Positions 8,276 through 16,928 of a DNA stretch of 64,000 bases are shown here, one piece after another (the first letter of the stretch is position 1; every line of letters starts with the position of its first letter). The translations under genes and the position numbers were made by a program. The notes beneath the pieces are model-generated. The model saw nothing but the letters and a program-made list of their open reading frames with translations, did not search any database and was not told the origin of the DNA. This DNA is from UBA10649 sp965278965. GTDB lineage: Bacteria; Actinomycetota; Actinomycetes; S36-B12. The stretch lies in contig OZ257127.1 in assembly GCA_965278965.1 (NCBI GenBank), positions 620,001 through 684,000 on the forward strand, read 5' to 3'.

Positions 8276-9574
8276 GTGTCCGACGACGACAGCAGCGCTG
8301 ACGGGCGGCCCTCGCGCTGGCGGGTGGACCTGACGCCGTTGCGTCGCTCGCCAGACTTCCGCCGGATCTTCATCAGCGGACTGGTCACCTACCTCGGATC
8401 GATGATCACGTACGTGGCGATCCCGTTCCAGGTCGCCGAGCTGACGGGATCGTTCATCGCCGTCGGCCTCGTCGGGCTGGCGGAGCTCATCCCCCTCGTC
8501 GTCTTCGGCCTCTACGGCGGGACGCTCGCCGACACGGTCAACCGGCGCACGATGGTTGTCATCACCGAGATCGCATCCGGTGTGCTCGTCATCGCGCTCC
8601 TGGTCAACTCACTCCTGCCGTCGCCGCAGCTATGGGTCATCTACGTCGTCGCGATGCTCCTGGCGGCTTCCGACGGCCTGCAACGTCCATCACTGGACTC
8701 GCTCATCCCGCGCGTCGTGCCGCACGACGAACTGCCGGCCGCCGCTGCTCTCACCGCCCTGCGCTACCAGTTCGGCAGCATCATCGGCCCCGCGATCGGT
8801 GGTCTCATGCTGAGCGCCGGCGGGACGGCACTCGCGTACGGAGCCGACGTCGCGACGTTCGCGACCTCCGTCGTCGTCCTGTGGCGCCTGACCCGTGTGT
8901 CCGGTCAGGCCGCCTCCGACGACCGGCCGTCGCTGGCGCACGTGCTCGACGGCGTGCGCTACGCGTGGAGCCGCAAGGATCTTCTCGGCACGTATGCCGT
9001 CGACCTCATCGCCATGGTGTTCGCCTTCCCGTACGTGCTGTTCCCGTTCCTCGCCGAGGACCTCGGTGCGCCGTGGGCGCTCGGACTGCTGTACTCCGCG
9101 GGTGCGGTCGGGTCGCTCGTGGTCTCACTCACCAGCGGATGGACGGCGCGCGTGCACCGACACGGTCGTGCGATCGTCATCGCTGCAATCGGCTGGGGCG
9201 CAGCGATCGCGTGCGTCGGCGTGACGAGCTCGCTGCCGTTGGTGCTGCTGTTCCTCGGTGTGGCCGGCGGCGCCGACATGGTGAGCGGACTGTTCAGGTC
9301 GACCATGTGGAACCAGACGATCCCCGACGCGATGCGCGGCCGCATGGCCGGCATCGAGCTCCTCAGCTACTCGGTCGGCCCACTTCTCGGACAGGTTCGC
9401 AGTAGCACCGCTGCATCGCTCACATCGCTGCGCATGTCGTTCCTCTCCGGTGGTGTGCTGTGCGTCGTCGGATGCGGCATCGCCGCATTCACGTTGCCAG
9501 CACTATGGAATTACGACGTACGAACGAGCCCGGAGGCTCGACGCCGACGCGACGAGCAACGCGGAGACGACTGA
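8276..9574 (+). CDS. MFS transporter (MFS_3/EntS-like)
   Basis: A 432-residue membrane protein with about 12 predicted helices. It starts RWRVDLTPLRRSPDFRRIFI, the positively charged start usual in this exporter subgroup, and has GLYGGTLADTVNRRTMVV as the motif A loop and SLIPRVVPHDELPAAAAL after helix 5. The C-terminal part includes FRSTMWNQTIPDAMRGRMAG. Such proteins export siderophores, macrolides or other small molecules; the substrate is unknown. GTG 8276 is the start nearest the divergent npdG gene. The C-terminus is basic and hydrophilic. Confidence 0.85.
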   Translation: MSDDDSSADGRPSRWRVDLTPLRRSPDFRRIFISGLVTYLGSMITYVAIPFQVAELTGSFIAVGLVGLAELIPLVVFGLYGGTLADTVNRRTMVVITEIASGVLVIALLVNSLLPSPQLWVIYVVAMLLAASDGLQRPSLDSLIPRVVPHDELPAAAALTALRYQFGSIIGPAIGGLMLSAGGTALAYGADVATFATSVVVLWRLTRVSGQAASDDRPSLAHVLDGVRYAWSRKDLLGTYAVDLIAMVFAFPYVLFPFLAEDLGAPWALGLLYSAGAVGSLVVSLTSGWTARVHRHGRAIVIAAIGWGAAIACVGVTSSLPLVLLFLGVAGGADMVSGLFRSTMWNQTIPDAMRGRMAGIELLSYSVGPLLGQVRSSTAASLTSLRMSFLSGGVLCVVGCGIAAFTLPALWNYDVRTSPEARRRRDEQRGDD

Positions 9575-9703
9575 CGCACGTCTAACCGCATGACACGCGC
9601 GGCGCAGACAGCGTCAATGGCTTTGCCTTACGTGCGTTGCTCTGCCACGCTTTGCCGTGAGGTGCTCGCACGGAGAGCACCAGCCATATATCTGGGAGGC
9701 AAC

Positions 9704-10162
9704 GTGGCGGTCGCGAAGAAGGCGCCGGCAAAGAAGACGGTGGCCAAGAAGGCCCCGGCGAAGAAGGCGGTGGCCAAGAAGGCCCCCGCCCGCAAGGCCC
9801 CGGCCAAGAAGACCGTGGCCAAGAAGGCCCCGGCGAAGAAGACGGTGGCCAAGAAGGCCCCCGCCAAGAAGGCTCCGGCCCGCAAGGCCCCCGCCAAGAA
9901 GACGGTGGCCAAGAAGGCCCCCGCCCGCAAGGCCCCGGCCAAGAAGACCGTGGCCAAGAAGGCTCCGGCGAAGAAGGCCGTAGTCAAGAAGGCCCCCGCC
10001 AAGAAGGCCGTGGTCCGCAAGGCCCCGGCCAAGAAGGCGCCGGCAAAGAAGACGGTGGCCAAGAAGGCCCCCGCCCGCAAGGCCCCGGCCAAGAAGGCCG
10101 TAGCCCGCAAGGCTCCCGCCCGCAAGACTGCGGCGAAGAAGGCTCCGGCCCGCGGCCGCTAG
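9704..10162 (+). CDS. Histone H1-like Lys/Ala/Pro repeat protein
   Basis: A 152-residue, very basic protein made almost only of repeats of KKAPAKK, RKAPAKK and KKTVAKK, ending APARGR. It matches the C-terminal tail of actinobacterial HupB/Hlp or eukaryotic H1, but there is no HU fold or other globular domain in frame upstream. Such tails bind DNA non-specifically and compact it. GTG 9704 is chosen because GGGAGG lies at 9694-9699 with correct spacing; the upstream extension to 9590 is unlike the protein. The DNA repeats make this gene prone to length change. A palindromic terminator begins at the stop codon. Confidence 0.75.
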   Translation: MAVAKKAPAKKTVAKKAPAKKAVAKKAPARKAPAKKTVAKKAPAKKTVAKKAPAKKAPARKAPAKKTVAKKAPARKAPAKKTVAKKAPAKKAVVKKAPAKKAVVRKAPAKKAPAKKTVAKKAPARKAPAKKAVARKAPARKTAAKKAPARGR

Positions 10163-10230
10163 TACGCGCAGAACAGACGAAGGGGCCCGCACCACGTGGT
10201 GCGGGCCCCTTCGTCTGTTCTGCGCGTACT
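10161..10230. terminator. 70-bp perfect palindrome, bidirectional terminator
   Basis: Two 35-base arms are exactly complementary with no spacer, centred on the CACGTG between 10195 and 10196. The palindrome starts one base before the end of the H1-like gene and ends just before the convergent 52-residue gene, so it can act as a terminator from both sides. There is no T-tract on either side. Confidence 0.75.
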
Positions 10231-10234
10231 GGTG

Positions 10235-10393
10235 TCAGTCGTCCCCGGCGTCGAAGGCATCGTTGCGCTCCCGCGCCGTCTCCAGTGCCCGCGCCGCCTC
10301 GGCCTCGGTCGCGTACGGCCCGAGCCGCTCGACGTTGGGGCAGCCGTCCTCCGGCTCCACGCGCTGGTGGACAAGGCAGTAGTACCAACTCAT
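10235..10393 (-). CDS. Conserved small protein, 52 aa
   Basis: A short gene reading MSWYYCLVHQRVEPEDG at its start, then CPNVERLGPYATEAEAARAL. The pattern Tyr-Tyr-Cys, His, Glu-Pro, Asp-Gly-Cys, Gly-Pro-Tyr recalls a small actinobacterial protein family found beside map; Cys6, His9 and Cys18 could bind a metal, but this is only a possibility. The start ATG has a GGGAG ribosome site (read from the minus strand at about 10400). Function unknown. Confidence 0.7.
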   Translation of the reverse strand: MSWYYCLVHQRVEPEDGCPNVERLGPYATEAEAARALETARERNDAFDAGDD

Positions 10394-10473
10394 CACGGTC
10401 TCCCTCGCTGAACGACGCGGCCTGCGGGTCGCGTCCCACCATAACGACTGACAACGCCGCCCCCGGGTCCGCC

Positions 10474-10479
10474 TAGACT
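10474..10479 (+). promoter_or_regulatory. -10 hexamer TAGACT for map
   Basis: TAGACT lies 7 nt before ATG 10487 with no ribosome site, implying a leaderless map transcript. A possible -35 GACAAC lies at 10450-10455 (18-bp spacer). Confidence 0.5.
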
Positions 10480-10486
10480 CGCGACC

Positions 10487-11368
10487 ATGACCACGGTGCG
10501 CCGCGCGCAGCTACGCCCCGGTGTCGTGTCCCCGACGCGCACGGTGCCCGCGTTCATCGCGCGCCCGGAGTACGTCGGGCGACCTGCTCCAGCGCGCTAC
10601 GACGGTCCCGAGCGGAAGGATGCCGAGACGATCGCGGCGATGCGCATCGCCGGGCGGCTCGCGGCGGATGCCCTCGTCGAAGTGGGTCGCGCCATCCGCC
10701 CCGGCGTGACGACCGACGAGCTCGACCGCGTGGGTCACGAGTACCTCTGCGACCACGGCGCCTACCCCTCGACGTTGGGCTACCGCGGCTTCCCGAAGTC
10801 GCTGTGCACCTCCGTCAACGAGGTGATCTGTCACGGGATCCCCGACAGCTCCGTGCTCGAGGACGGCGACATCTGCAACATCGACATCACCGCGTTCGTC
10901 GGCGGCGTGCATGGAGACACGAACGCGACCTTCCTCGTCGGTGACGTCGATGAGGAGGCTCGCCTCCTGGTCGAACGCACCCGTGAGGCCACCGCGCGCG
11001 GGATCAAGGCTGTTGCGCCCGGGCGGCCGATCAGCGTCATCGGCCGCGTCATCGAGAGCTATGCCCGGCGCTTCGGCTACGGCGTCGTGCGCGACTACAC
11101 CGGGCACGGGATCGGCACGACGTTCCACTCCGGACTTGTCGTGCCGCACTACGACGCCCCGGAGTATGACCTCCTGATCGAGCCGGGCATGACGTTCACT
11201 GTCGAGCCGATGATCGCTCTCGGTACGTTCGAGTGGGACATCTGGGACGATGACTGGACGGTCGTCACGCGCGATCGGCGATGGACGGCACAGTTCGAGC
11301 ACACGCTGCTGGTCACGGAGACCGGCCACGAGATTCTCACCCTCCCGACCGGCACCGACACCTGGTAG
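10487..11368 (+). CDS. map: Type I methionine aminopeptidase
   Basis: Removes the initiator methionine from new proteins. The 293-residue enzyme has all five metal ligands of the family: Asp133 (NIDITAF), Asp144 (VHGDTNATF), His207 (TGHGIG), Glu240 (TVEPMI) and Glu271 (FEHTLL), plus the substrate histidine His116 (ICHGIPD). An N-terminal extension of about 40 residues before the catalytic fold matches the longer actinobacterial form. ppgK follows 6 nt after its stop on the same strand, so the two probably form an operon. Confidence 0.96.
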   Translation: MTTVRRAQLRPGVVSPTRTVPAFIARPEYVGRPAPARYDGPERKDAETIAAMRIAGRLAADALVEVGRAIRPGVTTDELDRVGHEYLCDHGAYPSTLGYRGFPKSLCTSVNEVICHGIPDSSVLEDGDICNIDITAFVGGVHGDTNATFLVGDVDEEARLLVERTREATARGIKAVAPGRPISVIGRVIESYARRFGYGVVRDYTGHGIGTTFHSGLVVPHYDAPEYDLLIEPGMTFTVEPMIALGTFEWDIWDDDWTVVTRDRRWTAQFEHTLLVTETGHEILTLPTGTDTW

Positions 11369-11374
11369 GAACAC

Positions 11375-12139
11375 ATGCACACGCATACGAGCTGGCCCGC
11401 CGACGTCCTCACGCTGTCCATCGACATCGGGGGCAGCGGCTTCAAGGCATCGATCGTGAACGCGCAGGGTGTGATGACGACCGACCGCGTGCGGGTCGAC
11501 ACGCCCTACCCGTGCCCGCCCGAGCGAATGGTCGAGACCGTCGTCGAGCTCGTCCAGGGCCTCCTGGACGTGCATCGCGTGTCGGTCGGCTTCCCCGGGC
11601 TCGTGCGCCACGGCCGCGTCATCGAGGTGCCGTCGCTGTCGCGCGCGGAGTACGGCGGCGACCGCGACGAGAAGCTGGCCCAGGCCTGGAGCGGGTTCGA
11701 CCTCGCGCACGCCCTTGCTCAGCGCTTCCAGCTGCCGACGAAGGTTGTCAACGACGCCGACATGCAAGGGTGCGCCGTCGTCACCGGAACGGGCCTCGAG
11801 TTCGTCATGACGCTCGGGACCGGCGTCGGGACCGCGCTTTTCGCCGACGGCAGCCTGTTGCCGCACCTGGAGCTCTCGCACGGTCCGTTCAAGGACGGGA
11901 TGTCGGTCGACATCGCCCTGGGCAACGCCCAGCGCAAGGAGATCGGCCACTCGCGCTGGCTCAAGCGGGTTCACAAGGCGATCGGGCACTTCGACTCGAT
12001 GCTCTACTTCGACCGGCTCTTCGTCGGCGGCGGGAACGCGAAGCTGCTGTCCCCCAACGAGATCGGACCTCGCGGCGAGATCGTGCCCAACACCTCGGGG
12101 ATCCTCGGCGGGGTCCGGGTGTGGGACCTCGACACCTGA
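11375..12139 (+). CDS. ppgK: Polyphosphate glucokinase (ROK family)
   Basis: Phosphorylates glucose to glucose-6-phosphate using inorganic polyphosphate, usually also ATP, at entry into glycolysis. The 254-residue protein has the ROK phosphate loop LSIDIGGSGFKASIV, the glucose-binding segment VGFPGLV, the catalytic VVNDADMQG, GTGVGTALF, HLELSHGPF and GGGNAKLL. Length and motifs match actinobacterial PpgK rather than ATP-only glucokinases, which are longer. It is probably co-transcribed with map. Confidence 0.9.
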   Translation: MHTHTSWPADVLTLSIDIGGSGFKASIVNAQGVMTTDRVRVDTPYPCPPERMVETVVELVQGLLDVHRVSVGFPGLVRHGRVIEVPSLSRAEYGGDRDEKLAQAWSGFDLAHALAQRFQLPTKVVNDADMQGCAVVTGTGLEFVMTLGTGVGTALFADGSLLPHLELSHGPFKDGMSVDIALGNAQRKEIGHSRWLKRVHKAIGHFDSMLYFDRLFVGGGNAKLLSPNEIGPRGEIVPNTSGILGGVRVWDLDT

Positions 12140-12158
12140 GGGGCAGAGACCTCAGCCG

Positions 12159-12195
12159 CTTAGATGGTCCGGATTTCAACTAAGTCGGGTACACT
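12159..12195 (+). promoter_or_regulatory. marR promoter with flanking inverted repeat
   Basis: CTTAG at 12159-12163 and CTAAG at 12180-12184 are inverted arms 16 bp apart. They lie just upstream of a -10 hexamer TACACT (12190-12195) that is 6 nt from the MarR-family ATG. This would suit autorepression of a leaderless marR transcript; binding is inferred. Confidence 0.4.
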
Positions 12196-12201
12196 GGGGT
12201 C

Positions 12202-12672
12202 ATGTCCGCCCGACAGACCCATTGGCTCACCGAGGACGAGCAGATCAGCTGGCGTGCCTGGCTGTCTGCGTCGCTCCTGCTCAACGACCGGCTCTCCCGT
12301 GAGCTGCAGGCTCAGCACGGCCTGACCATCGCCGACTACGAGATCTTGGTCCGGCTCTCAGAGATCCCCGACCGACGCATGCGCATGAGCGACCTCGCCG
12401 AGGCCACGTTGTCCTCGCGCAGCAGGCTCTCGCACCAGATCGACCGGATGGAGAAGGCCGGGCTCGTCGAGCGGCAGTCCTGCGACGACGACCGTCGTGG
12501 TGCCTACGCCGCCCTCACCGACCTCGGGCAGCAGACACTCGTCGACGTCGCGCCCGATCACGTCGACAGTGTGCGCGCCCACCTCGTCGACCAGCTCACG
12601 TGCGACGAGTTCGCCGCACTCGGCAAGGCCTGCCGCAAGGTCGCCGCGCACCTTGCTGCCGCTGACGGCTGA
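12202..12672 (+). CDS. MarR-family transcriptional regulator
   Basis: A 156-residue winged-helix repressor. The order is dimerisation helices (SWRAWLSASLLLNDRLSREL), a helix-turn-helix (RMSDLAEATLSSRSRLSHQI), the recognition/wing segment with RQSCDDDRRGAYAALTDLG, and C-terminal helices. DDRRGAY-x-LT is the typical MarR wing. Length is normal. Starts at ATG 12202, probably on a leaderless mRNA. No obvious dedicated target gene adjoins it; the next genes are a small unknown protein and a membrane protein. Confidence 0.9.
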   Translation: MSARQTHWLTEDEQISWRAWLSASLLLNDRLSRELQAQHGLTIADYEILVRLSEIPDRRMRMSDLAEATLSSRSRLSHQIDRMEKAGLVERQSCDDDRRGAYAALTDLGQQTLVDVAPDHVDSVRAHLVDQLTCDEFAALGKACRKVAAHLAAADG

Positions 12673-12724
12673 CCGGCGCGTGCCGCTGCCCGCCCGGGCC
12701 GTTCGGCGGTGTTACGTTCGTCAG

Positions 12725-12910
12725 GTGGAGCCGCCCCTCGAGCCCCCGGTCGATGTCGCATCGACGCCGACCGCCGACCAAGCAGACGAGTTGACCGCGT
12801 TCGATGTCGACGCCCTCACAGCGCTCGCCGAGTTCGAGATCGAGCACCGGCGGACCCTCGCCCTCCAGTCGCTCTACCAACGCCGGCGCAGGGCCGGCGG
12901 TGTCGCCTGA
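12725..12910 (+). CDS. Small hypothetical protein, 61 aa
   Basis: An acidic-to-basic small protein from GTG 12725: proline-rich start, then AFDVDALTALAEFEIEHRRTL, ending in a basic stretch QRRRRAGGVA. TACGTT at 12713-12718 lies 6 nt ahead, matching the leaderless geometry of neighbours. Its last 11 bases overlap the GTG start of the downstream membrane protein, suggesting coupling. Not recognised; function unknown. Confidence 0.55.
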   Translation: MEPPLEPPVDVASTPTADQADELTAFDVDALTALAEFEIEHRRTLALQSLYQRRRRAGGVA

Positions 12911-14474
12911 CCTGAGGCGGGTGGTCGTCGACAGACGCACCCCGCGCGTCGTGGCCGCCGTCGTCATCGCGGCCTACGCGGTCGTTCAGGGAACGGCCGC
13001 CTGGTCCGTCGGCTTCCACCCCGCCGTCAACGACACCCTCGGGGTGTTCGCGATCGCCCGCGGGATCGACTGGGCTGATCCGCAGACGCTCCACAACGGG
13101 TTCTTCCCGATCGGGCTGCCGGCGGTCCTTGCGCTCCTGCCGACATCGTCGTGGCTCGTCGTCGGTGCCTTCATCTCCCTTGGCTTCGCGGTCGTCGCCC
13201 TCGCCGCTACCTGGATCGGTGCCGCCCGCCTCGCGACGCCGTGGTGGGCCGTTCTCGCCGTCGTCGTGCTGTGCGCCGACCCGACGTTCGCGTCCTACGC
13301 GGCGAGCGCTGGTCCCGACATGATCGCGCTCGGTCTCGCCGCCGCCGGGGTCGCCTGCTACGTCGCCGAGGCGACGCGTGGGGCCGCCGTCCGCACCTGG
13401 GTCGTGGTCACTGCCGGCCTGCTCACCGGCCTGGCCGGCGTGTTCCGGTACCACGCGATCGTCCTCGGGCTCGGCCTGCTCGCCTGGACCCTGGTCCAGC
13501 GCCGGCGCCCGCGAGCGGCACTCTTCGGGGCTGCGGTCGGCGGGCTCGCCCTCGGGTACGCCCCACAGGTCGTTGCGAACGCGCTGGGCGGGTACGGGCC
13601 ATTCGCAAGCACGAGCGCGTTCACGATGTACCAGAGTGTGGTCGACATCAACTGGCTGGCGACGGGGGCTATCGACCCGGCCGCGTACGCGTCCGCATGG
13701 ACTGTCGTGTCGCAGCATCCCCTCGCCTTCGCCACGGCGTACGCCGGCTCGGCGAGTGCCTACGTGGTCCCGGTAGTGCTCGTCGCGATTGCGCTCCTGG
13801 TCCGTCGTCGGACCGGGGTCGGGGCCGTGCTCGTCTCGCTCCTCGTCGCCGCCGTCGGGTACGCGGCGGTGGTCTCCACCGGGAACTCCCCGCGCGGTGT
13901 CCTCCTGGTCCTGCCGCTGGCCGCGATCGCTGTCGCGGTGATCGCCGACCGAGCCTTCGACCTGACCCGGGCGGTCGGGCCGGCCTGGCAGCGGACCATC
14001 GCGATCATCGTCCTTGCCGTGGCGATCCTGGTCGTCCCGCAGGTGCACAGCGGGCTCGCCGACCTCCAGAGCAGGACGGCGCAGGAGCGCGAGCGCACGA
14101 CGGTCGACGGGGCCGTCGCCCGCTACGGCCTCGCAGAGCGTGCCGACCAGGTCCTCACGAATGACTTCGGGATGTACCTGACCTCGATCCCGGGCATCGG
14201 ACCCGACACGATCGGCGGCTGGACCGACGTCAGCCTCAACGGCGACACACCGCATCGCGACGTCGACGTCTCGTCCGCGCGTGGGTTCGTCTGCGACGCG
14301 GCGGCACGCGGCATCCGACTGGTCGTGTGGTCACCGGGTGGAACCGTGCCGGGCATGGCCGACGACCTCGCAGCGGCCCTGAGCGGAGCAGCGTCCACGA
14401 CCGGCCTGCGCGACCTGGGCGCGATCGGCTCCTACCGCGCAACCGCGGTCGAGCCCGGGTTCGTCTGCCCGTAG
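12900..14474 (+). CDS. Multi-pass membrane protein, glycosyltransferase-like
   Basis: A 524-residue integral membrane protein with about ten hydrophobic segments, beginning VSPDLRRVVVDRRTPRVV. The first extracytoplasmic loop reads SVGFHPAVNDTLGVFAIARG, and FRYHAIVLGLGLLAW lies between helices. The layout (hydrophobic helices, acidic residue in the first loop, soluble tail of about 110 residues) recalls lipid-linked-sugar glycosyltransferases of the GT39/RgtABCD-like fold, but no diagnostic motif is complete. GTG 12900 overlaps the preceding small gene by 11 nt; the longer frame from 12804 has no support. rnpB lies on the opposite strand downstream. Confidence 0.7.
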   Translation: MSPDLRRVVVDRRTPRVVAAVVIAAYAVVQGTAAWSVGFHPAVNDTLGVFAIARGIDWADPQTLHNGFFPIGLPAVLALLPTSSWLVVGAFISLGFAVVALAATWIGAARLATPWWAVLAVVVLCADPTFASYAASAGPDMIALGLAAAGVACYVAEATRGAAVRTWVVVTAGLLTGLAGVFRYHAIVLGLGLLAWTLVQRRRPRAALFGAAVGGLALGYAPQVVANALGGYGPFASTSAFTMYQSVVDINWLATGAIDPAAYASAWTVVSQHPLAFATAYAGSASAYVVPVVLVAIALLVRRRTGVGAVLVSLLVAAVGYAAVVSTGNSPRGVLLVLPLAAIAVAVIADRAFDLTRAVGPAWQRTIAIIVLAVAILVVPQVHSGLADLQSRTAQERERTTVDGAVARYGLAERADQVLTNDFGMYLTSIPGIGPDTIGGWTDVSLNGDTPHRDVDVSSARGFVCDAAARGIRLVVWSPGGTVPGMADDLAAALSGAASTTGLRDLGAIGSYRATAVEPGFVCP

Positions 14475-14495
14475 CCGGTGCCGGGGTCGGGGCTG

Positions 14496-14871
14496 GGGAC
14501 GAGCCAGCCTGTAAGCCGGATTCTGTGACCAGCCGAGGCTGGTCGGTGATCATCCATCTGCGACCGCTGTTGCCAGCGGCCTGGTGCGGTCCACCCGCAG
14601 GCATCGAGCGGGCCGCTCGCCTGCGCAGGCCGGCGAACCGGCCCTCTTGACCTTGCTCCAGGTGGGGTTTGCCGAGCCGTCGCAGTCGCCTGCGACGCTG
14701 GTGGTCTCTTACACCGCCGTTTCACCCTTACCGCGATCGCTCGCGGCGGTCTGTTCTCTGTGGCACTTTCCCGCGGGTCACCCCGGGTGGGCGTTACCCA
14801 CCACCTTGCCCTGTGGAGTCCGGACTTTCCTCGGCGCATGCGCCGCGATCACCCGGCTGGCTCGTCCGCGA
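14496..14871 (-). ncRNA. rnpB: RNase P RNA, bacterial class A
   Basis: Catalytic RNA that matures the 5' ends of tRNAs. Reading the minus strand, the 5' end pairs with the 3' end through GACGAGCCAGCC-type segments. The conserved core GAGGAAAGTCCGGACTCC lies near 14815-14834, AGAACAGACCGCC about 14750, and the 3' conserved ACAGAATCCGGCTTACAGG at about 14508-14527. The length of about 376 nt is usual for actinobacteria. Ends are given to within a few bases. No protein gene overlaps it. Confidence 0.95.
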
Positions 14872-14915
14872 CCAGCGTACGGCAGACGCCTCGCAAGCTC
14901 GAACCGCTGTCGCAC

Positions 14916-14921
14916 TAGCCT
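14916..14921 (+). promoter_or_regulatory. -10 hexamer TAGCCT for yaaA
   Basis: TAGCCT ends 6 nt before GTG 14928, favouring that codon over the GTG at 14925. Confidence 0.45.
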
Positions 14922-14927
14922 GCCGTG

Positions 14928-15686
14928 GTGCTGATCCTGCTCCCGCCCAGCGAGGGCAAACGATCCCCCGACACCACCGCCCACCTCGACCTTCGTGCCC
15001 TGTCGTTCCCCGGGCTGACCAGCCAGCGTCGCGGCACGCTCCGTGCCCTCGAGGCCCTGTGCCGGGACCAGGACGCCGCGCGCTCGGCGCTCGGCCTCGG
15101 TCCCACCCAGCGCGACGAGATCACCCAGAACCGCCGCCTGCGACGGTCTCCGGTCGATGCGGCCGTGCGGGTCTACACCGGTGTCGTCTACGAGGCGCTG
15201 GACCCCGCGTCGCTGACCGGCGACCAGCTGCGCCGGCTCGACGAGACGGTGGCGATCGGTTCGGCCCTGTGGGGACTTGTGCGTCCGCTCGACCCGATCC
15301 CGGCGTACCGCCTGTCCGCCGGCTCCCGACTGCCGGGCGTCGACGCCTCGGCTTGGCGGGCACCGGTCGGTGCGCTGCTCGCCGACGCCGACGGCCCGGT
15401 CCTCGACCTGCGGTCCGGCGCGTACCAGTCGCTCGCGCCGGTGCCGCGCACTCCCGACGCCGTCGTCTGCCGCATCCTCCTGGAGCGGGACGGCCGCCGG
15501 ACCGTCGTCAGCCACCACAACAAAGCCACCAAAGGCCGGCTCGTGCGCGCCGTCGTCCGCTCCGACCGACCGGTGAGGTCCGTGGACGAGCTCGCTCAGG
15601 TCGCCGAGCAGGCCGGACTGCAGGTCGAGGTGCACGGGAGCCGGTCCGGGCCTGGACGCCTCGACCTCATCGCGACCTCCCTGTAG
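14928..15686 (+). CDS. yaaA: YaaA/DUF328-family peroxide stress protein
   Basis: A protein of about 252 residues, starting VLILLPPSEGKRSP, the YaaA family hallmark (LL-PSEGK). Further family segments are YTGVVYEALDPASL, LWGLVRPLDPIPAYRLS, DLRSGAYQSL and VSHHNKATKGRLVRA. In E. coli YaaA lowers free iron and DNA damage under hydrogen peroxide, and the fold binds DNA; the biochemical activity is not established for this group. It lies between rnpB and the minus-strand RNase H gene. Confidence 0.88.
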   Translation: MLILLPPSEGKRSPDTTAHLDLRALSFPGLTSQRRGTLRALEALCRDQDAARSALGLGPTQRDEITQNRRLRRSPVDAAVRVYTGVVYEALDPASLTGDQLRRLDETVAIGSALWGLVRPLDPIPAYRLSAGSRLPGVDASAWRAPVGALLADADGPVLDLRSGAYQSLAPVPRTPDAVVCRILLERDGRRTVVSHHNKATKGRLVRAVVRSDRPVRSVDELAQVAEQAGLQVEVHGSRSGPGRLDLIATSL

Positions 15687-15702
15687 CCACGAGCAGGACG
15701 GA

Positions 15703-16926
15703 TCAGGTGCCGTCCGGGGCGGCCACGTCACGCAGGTGCGAGGACTCGGCGAACGAGAACATCGACGTGTTGCCGTCCGGGAACCACGCGAGCGTGGACA
15801 GCGAGCACGGCTTGAGCTCCATGCGGTAGAGCGCCTCAAGCGGCGCACCGACCGCTTCAGCCACGAGCACCTTGATCGGCGTGACATGGGCGACGACGAG
15901 GACCCGTTCGCCTGGGAACCGCTCGACCAACCGCGACCGGGCTCGCAGCACCCGAGACCGACAGGCCGCGAACGACTCCCCGCCGGGAGGCGCGACCTCG
16001 ACCGATCCCAGCCAAGCGGCCAGCTCGGCCGGCCATCGGTCGCGGACCTCGGCGAAAGTGCTGCCATCCCACATCCCGAAGTCGCACTCGGCCAAGTCGT
16101 CGTCGACCTCCACCGGCAGTCCGACGACGTCGGCCACACGCTGCGCCGTCTGGCGCGTCCGCAGCAGCGGCGACGACACGATGCGGTTCACCTCGACGTG
16201 CGCGGCGACCTCCCGTGCCAGCGCCTCCGCTTGGCGCTCGCCCAGGTCGGACAGCGGCGCGTCGAAGCCCCCGCGACCGCTGAAGCGCTTCTCCACGCTC
16301 ATGAGCGTCGCGCCGTGCCGGGCGAGGACGGTCACTGTCGGGACGCCGATGTCGGCCCACCCGATCATGACCCGCGGAGGTGTCACCGCAACGCTCTGCT
16401 CCGCCTCGACGATCTCCAACCCGAGGTCGATGCTGCCCACGACGTCGTCCGTGGCCGGCGGCAGCACGTCCTGGGCGGGATCGCCTGGCGTGCGGTCGAT
16501 GAGAGGGCTGCCGGAGCTGCGGATGCCGTCGAGCATCTCGTTGACGAGCCGGTCCGCGGCCTTGTTCCGCTCGCGCGGGACCCAGGTGTACGAGACCTGC
16601 CCGGGCGGAAGCACCGCGCGCAGCCTCAGCGCGAGCTCGCGCATGTTCTCGTTCTTGATCTTCCATCGGCCGGACATCTGCTCGACGACGAGCTTGGAGT
16701 CCAGCCGGACCTCGACGACCGCACCGGGGTCGATCTCCCGCGCGCGCTCGAGGCCGGCGATCGCGCCGCGGTACTCGGCGACGTTGTTCGTCGTATCGCC
16801 GAGGTACTCGGCCAGCTCGGCGAGGACCGCCCCGGTTGCCGCGTCACGCACGACCGTGCCGTAGGCGGCTGGCCCGGGGTTGCCCCGGGAGCCGCCGTCC
16901 GCCTCGACGACCAGTGACCGACCCAC
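15703..16926 (-). CDS. Bifunctional RNase HI / histidine phosphatase
   Basis: A 407-residue fusion. Residues about 1-140 are an RNase HI domain that degrades RNA in RNA-DNA hybrids, with VVEADGGSRGNPGPAAYG, VAEYRGAIAGL, VRLDSKLVV and RNKAADRLVN supplying the acidic catalytic residues. After a linker of about 60 residues comes a phosphoglycerate-mutase-like histidine phosphatase domain (VTVLARHGATLMS, SSPLLRTRQTAQ, VVAHVTPIKVL). The same architecture is known in actinobacteria (Rv2228c type), where the C-terminal domain acts as an alpha-ribazole phosphatase or acid phosphatase. GTG 16926 begins 2 nt after the upstream stop, so it is tightly coupled to the zinc ribbon gene. Confidence 0.93.
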   Translation of the reverse strand: MGRSLVVEADGGSRGNPGPAAYGTVVRDAATGAVLAELAEYLGDTTNNVAEYRGAIAGLERAREIDPGAVVEVRLDSKLVVEQMSGRWKIKNENMRELALRLRAVLPPGQVSYTWVPRERNKAADRLVNEMLDGIRSSGSPLIDRTPGDPAQDVLPPATDDVVGSIDLGLEIVEAEQSVAVTPPRVMIGWADIGVPTVTVLARHGATLMSVEKRFSGRGGFDAPLSDLGERQAEALAREVAAHVEVNRIVSSPLLRTRQTAQRVADVVGLPVEVDDDLAECDFGMWDGSTFAEVRDRWPAELAAWLGSVEVAPPGGESFAACRSRVLRARSRLVERFPGERVLVVAHVTPIKVLVAEAVGAPLEALYRMELKPCSLSTLAWFPDGNTSMFSFAESSHLRDVAAPDGT

Positions 16927-16928
16927 GC

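Noticed and set aside
9704..10162. Repeat array resembling CRISPR or a satellite
   Set aside because: The repeats stay in one reading frame and encode Lys/Ala/Pro units; there are no unique spacers.
12804..12899. ATG start extending the membrane protein
   Set aside because: The extension is Ser/Pro-rich, lies inside the preceding gene in another frame, and GTG 12900 fits the hydrophobic protein better.
14584..15829. Open frames across the RNase P RNA and yaaA
   Set aside because: The RNA explains 14496-14871, and yaaA in its own frame explains the rest.
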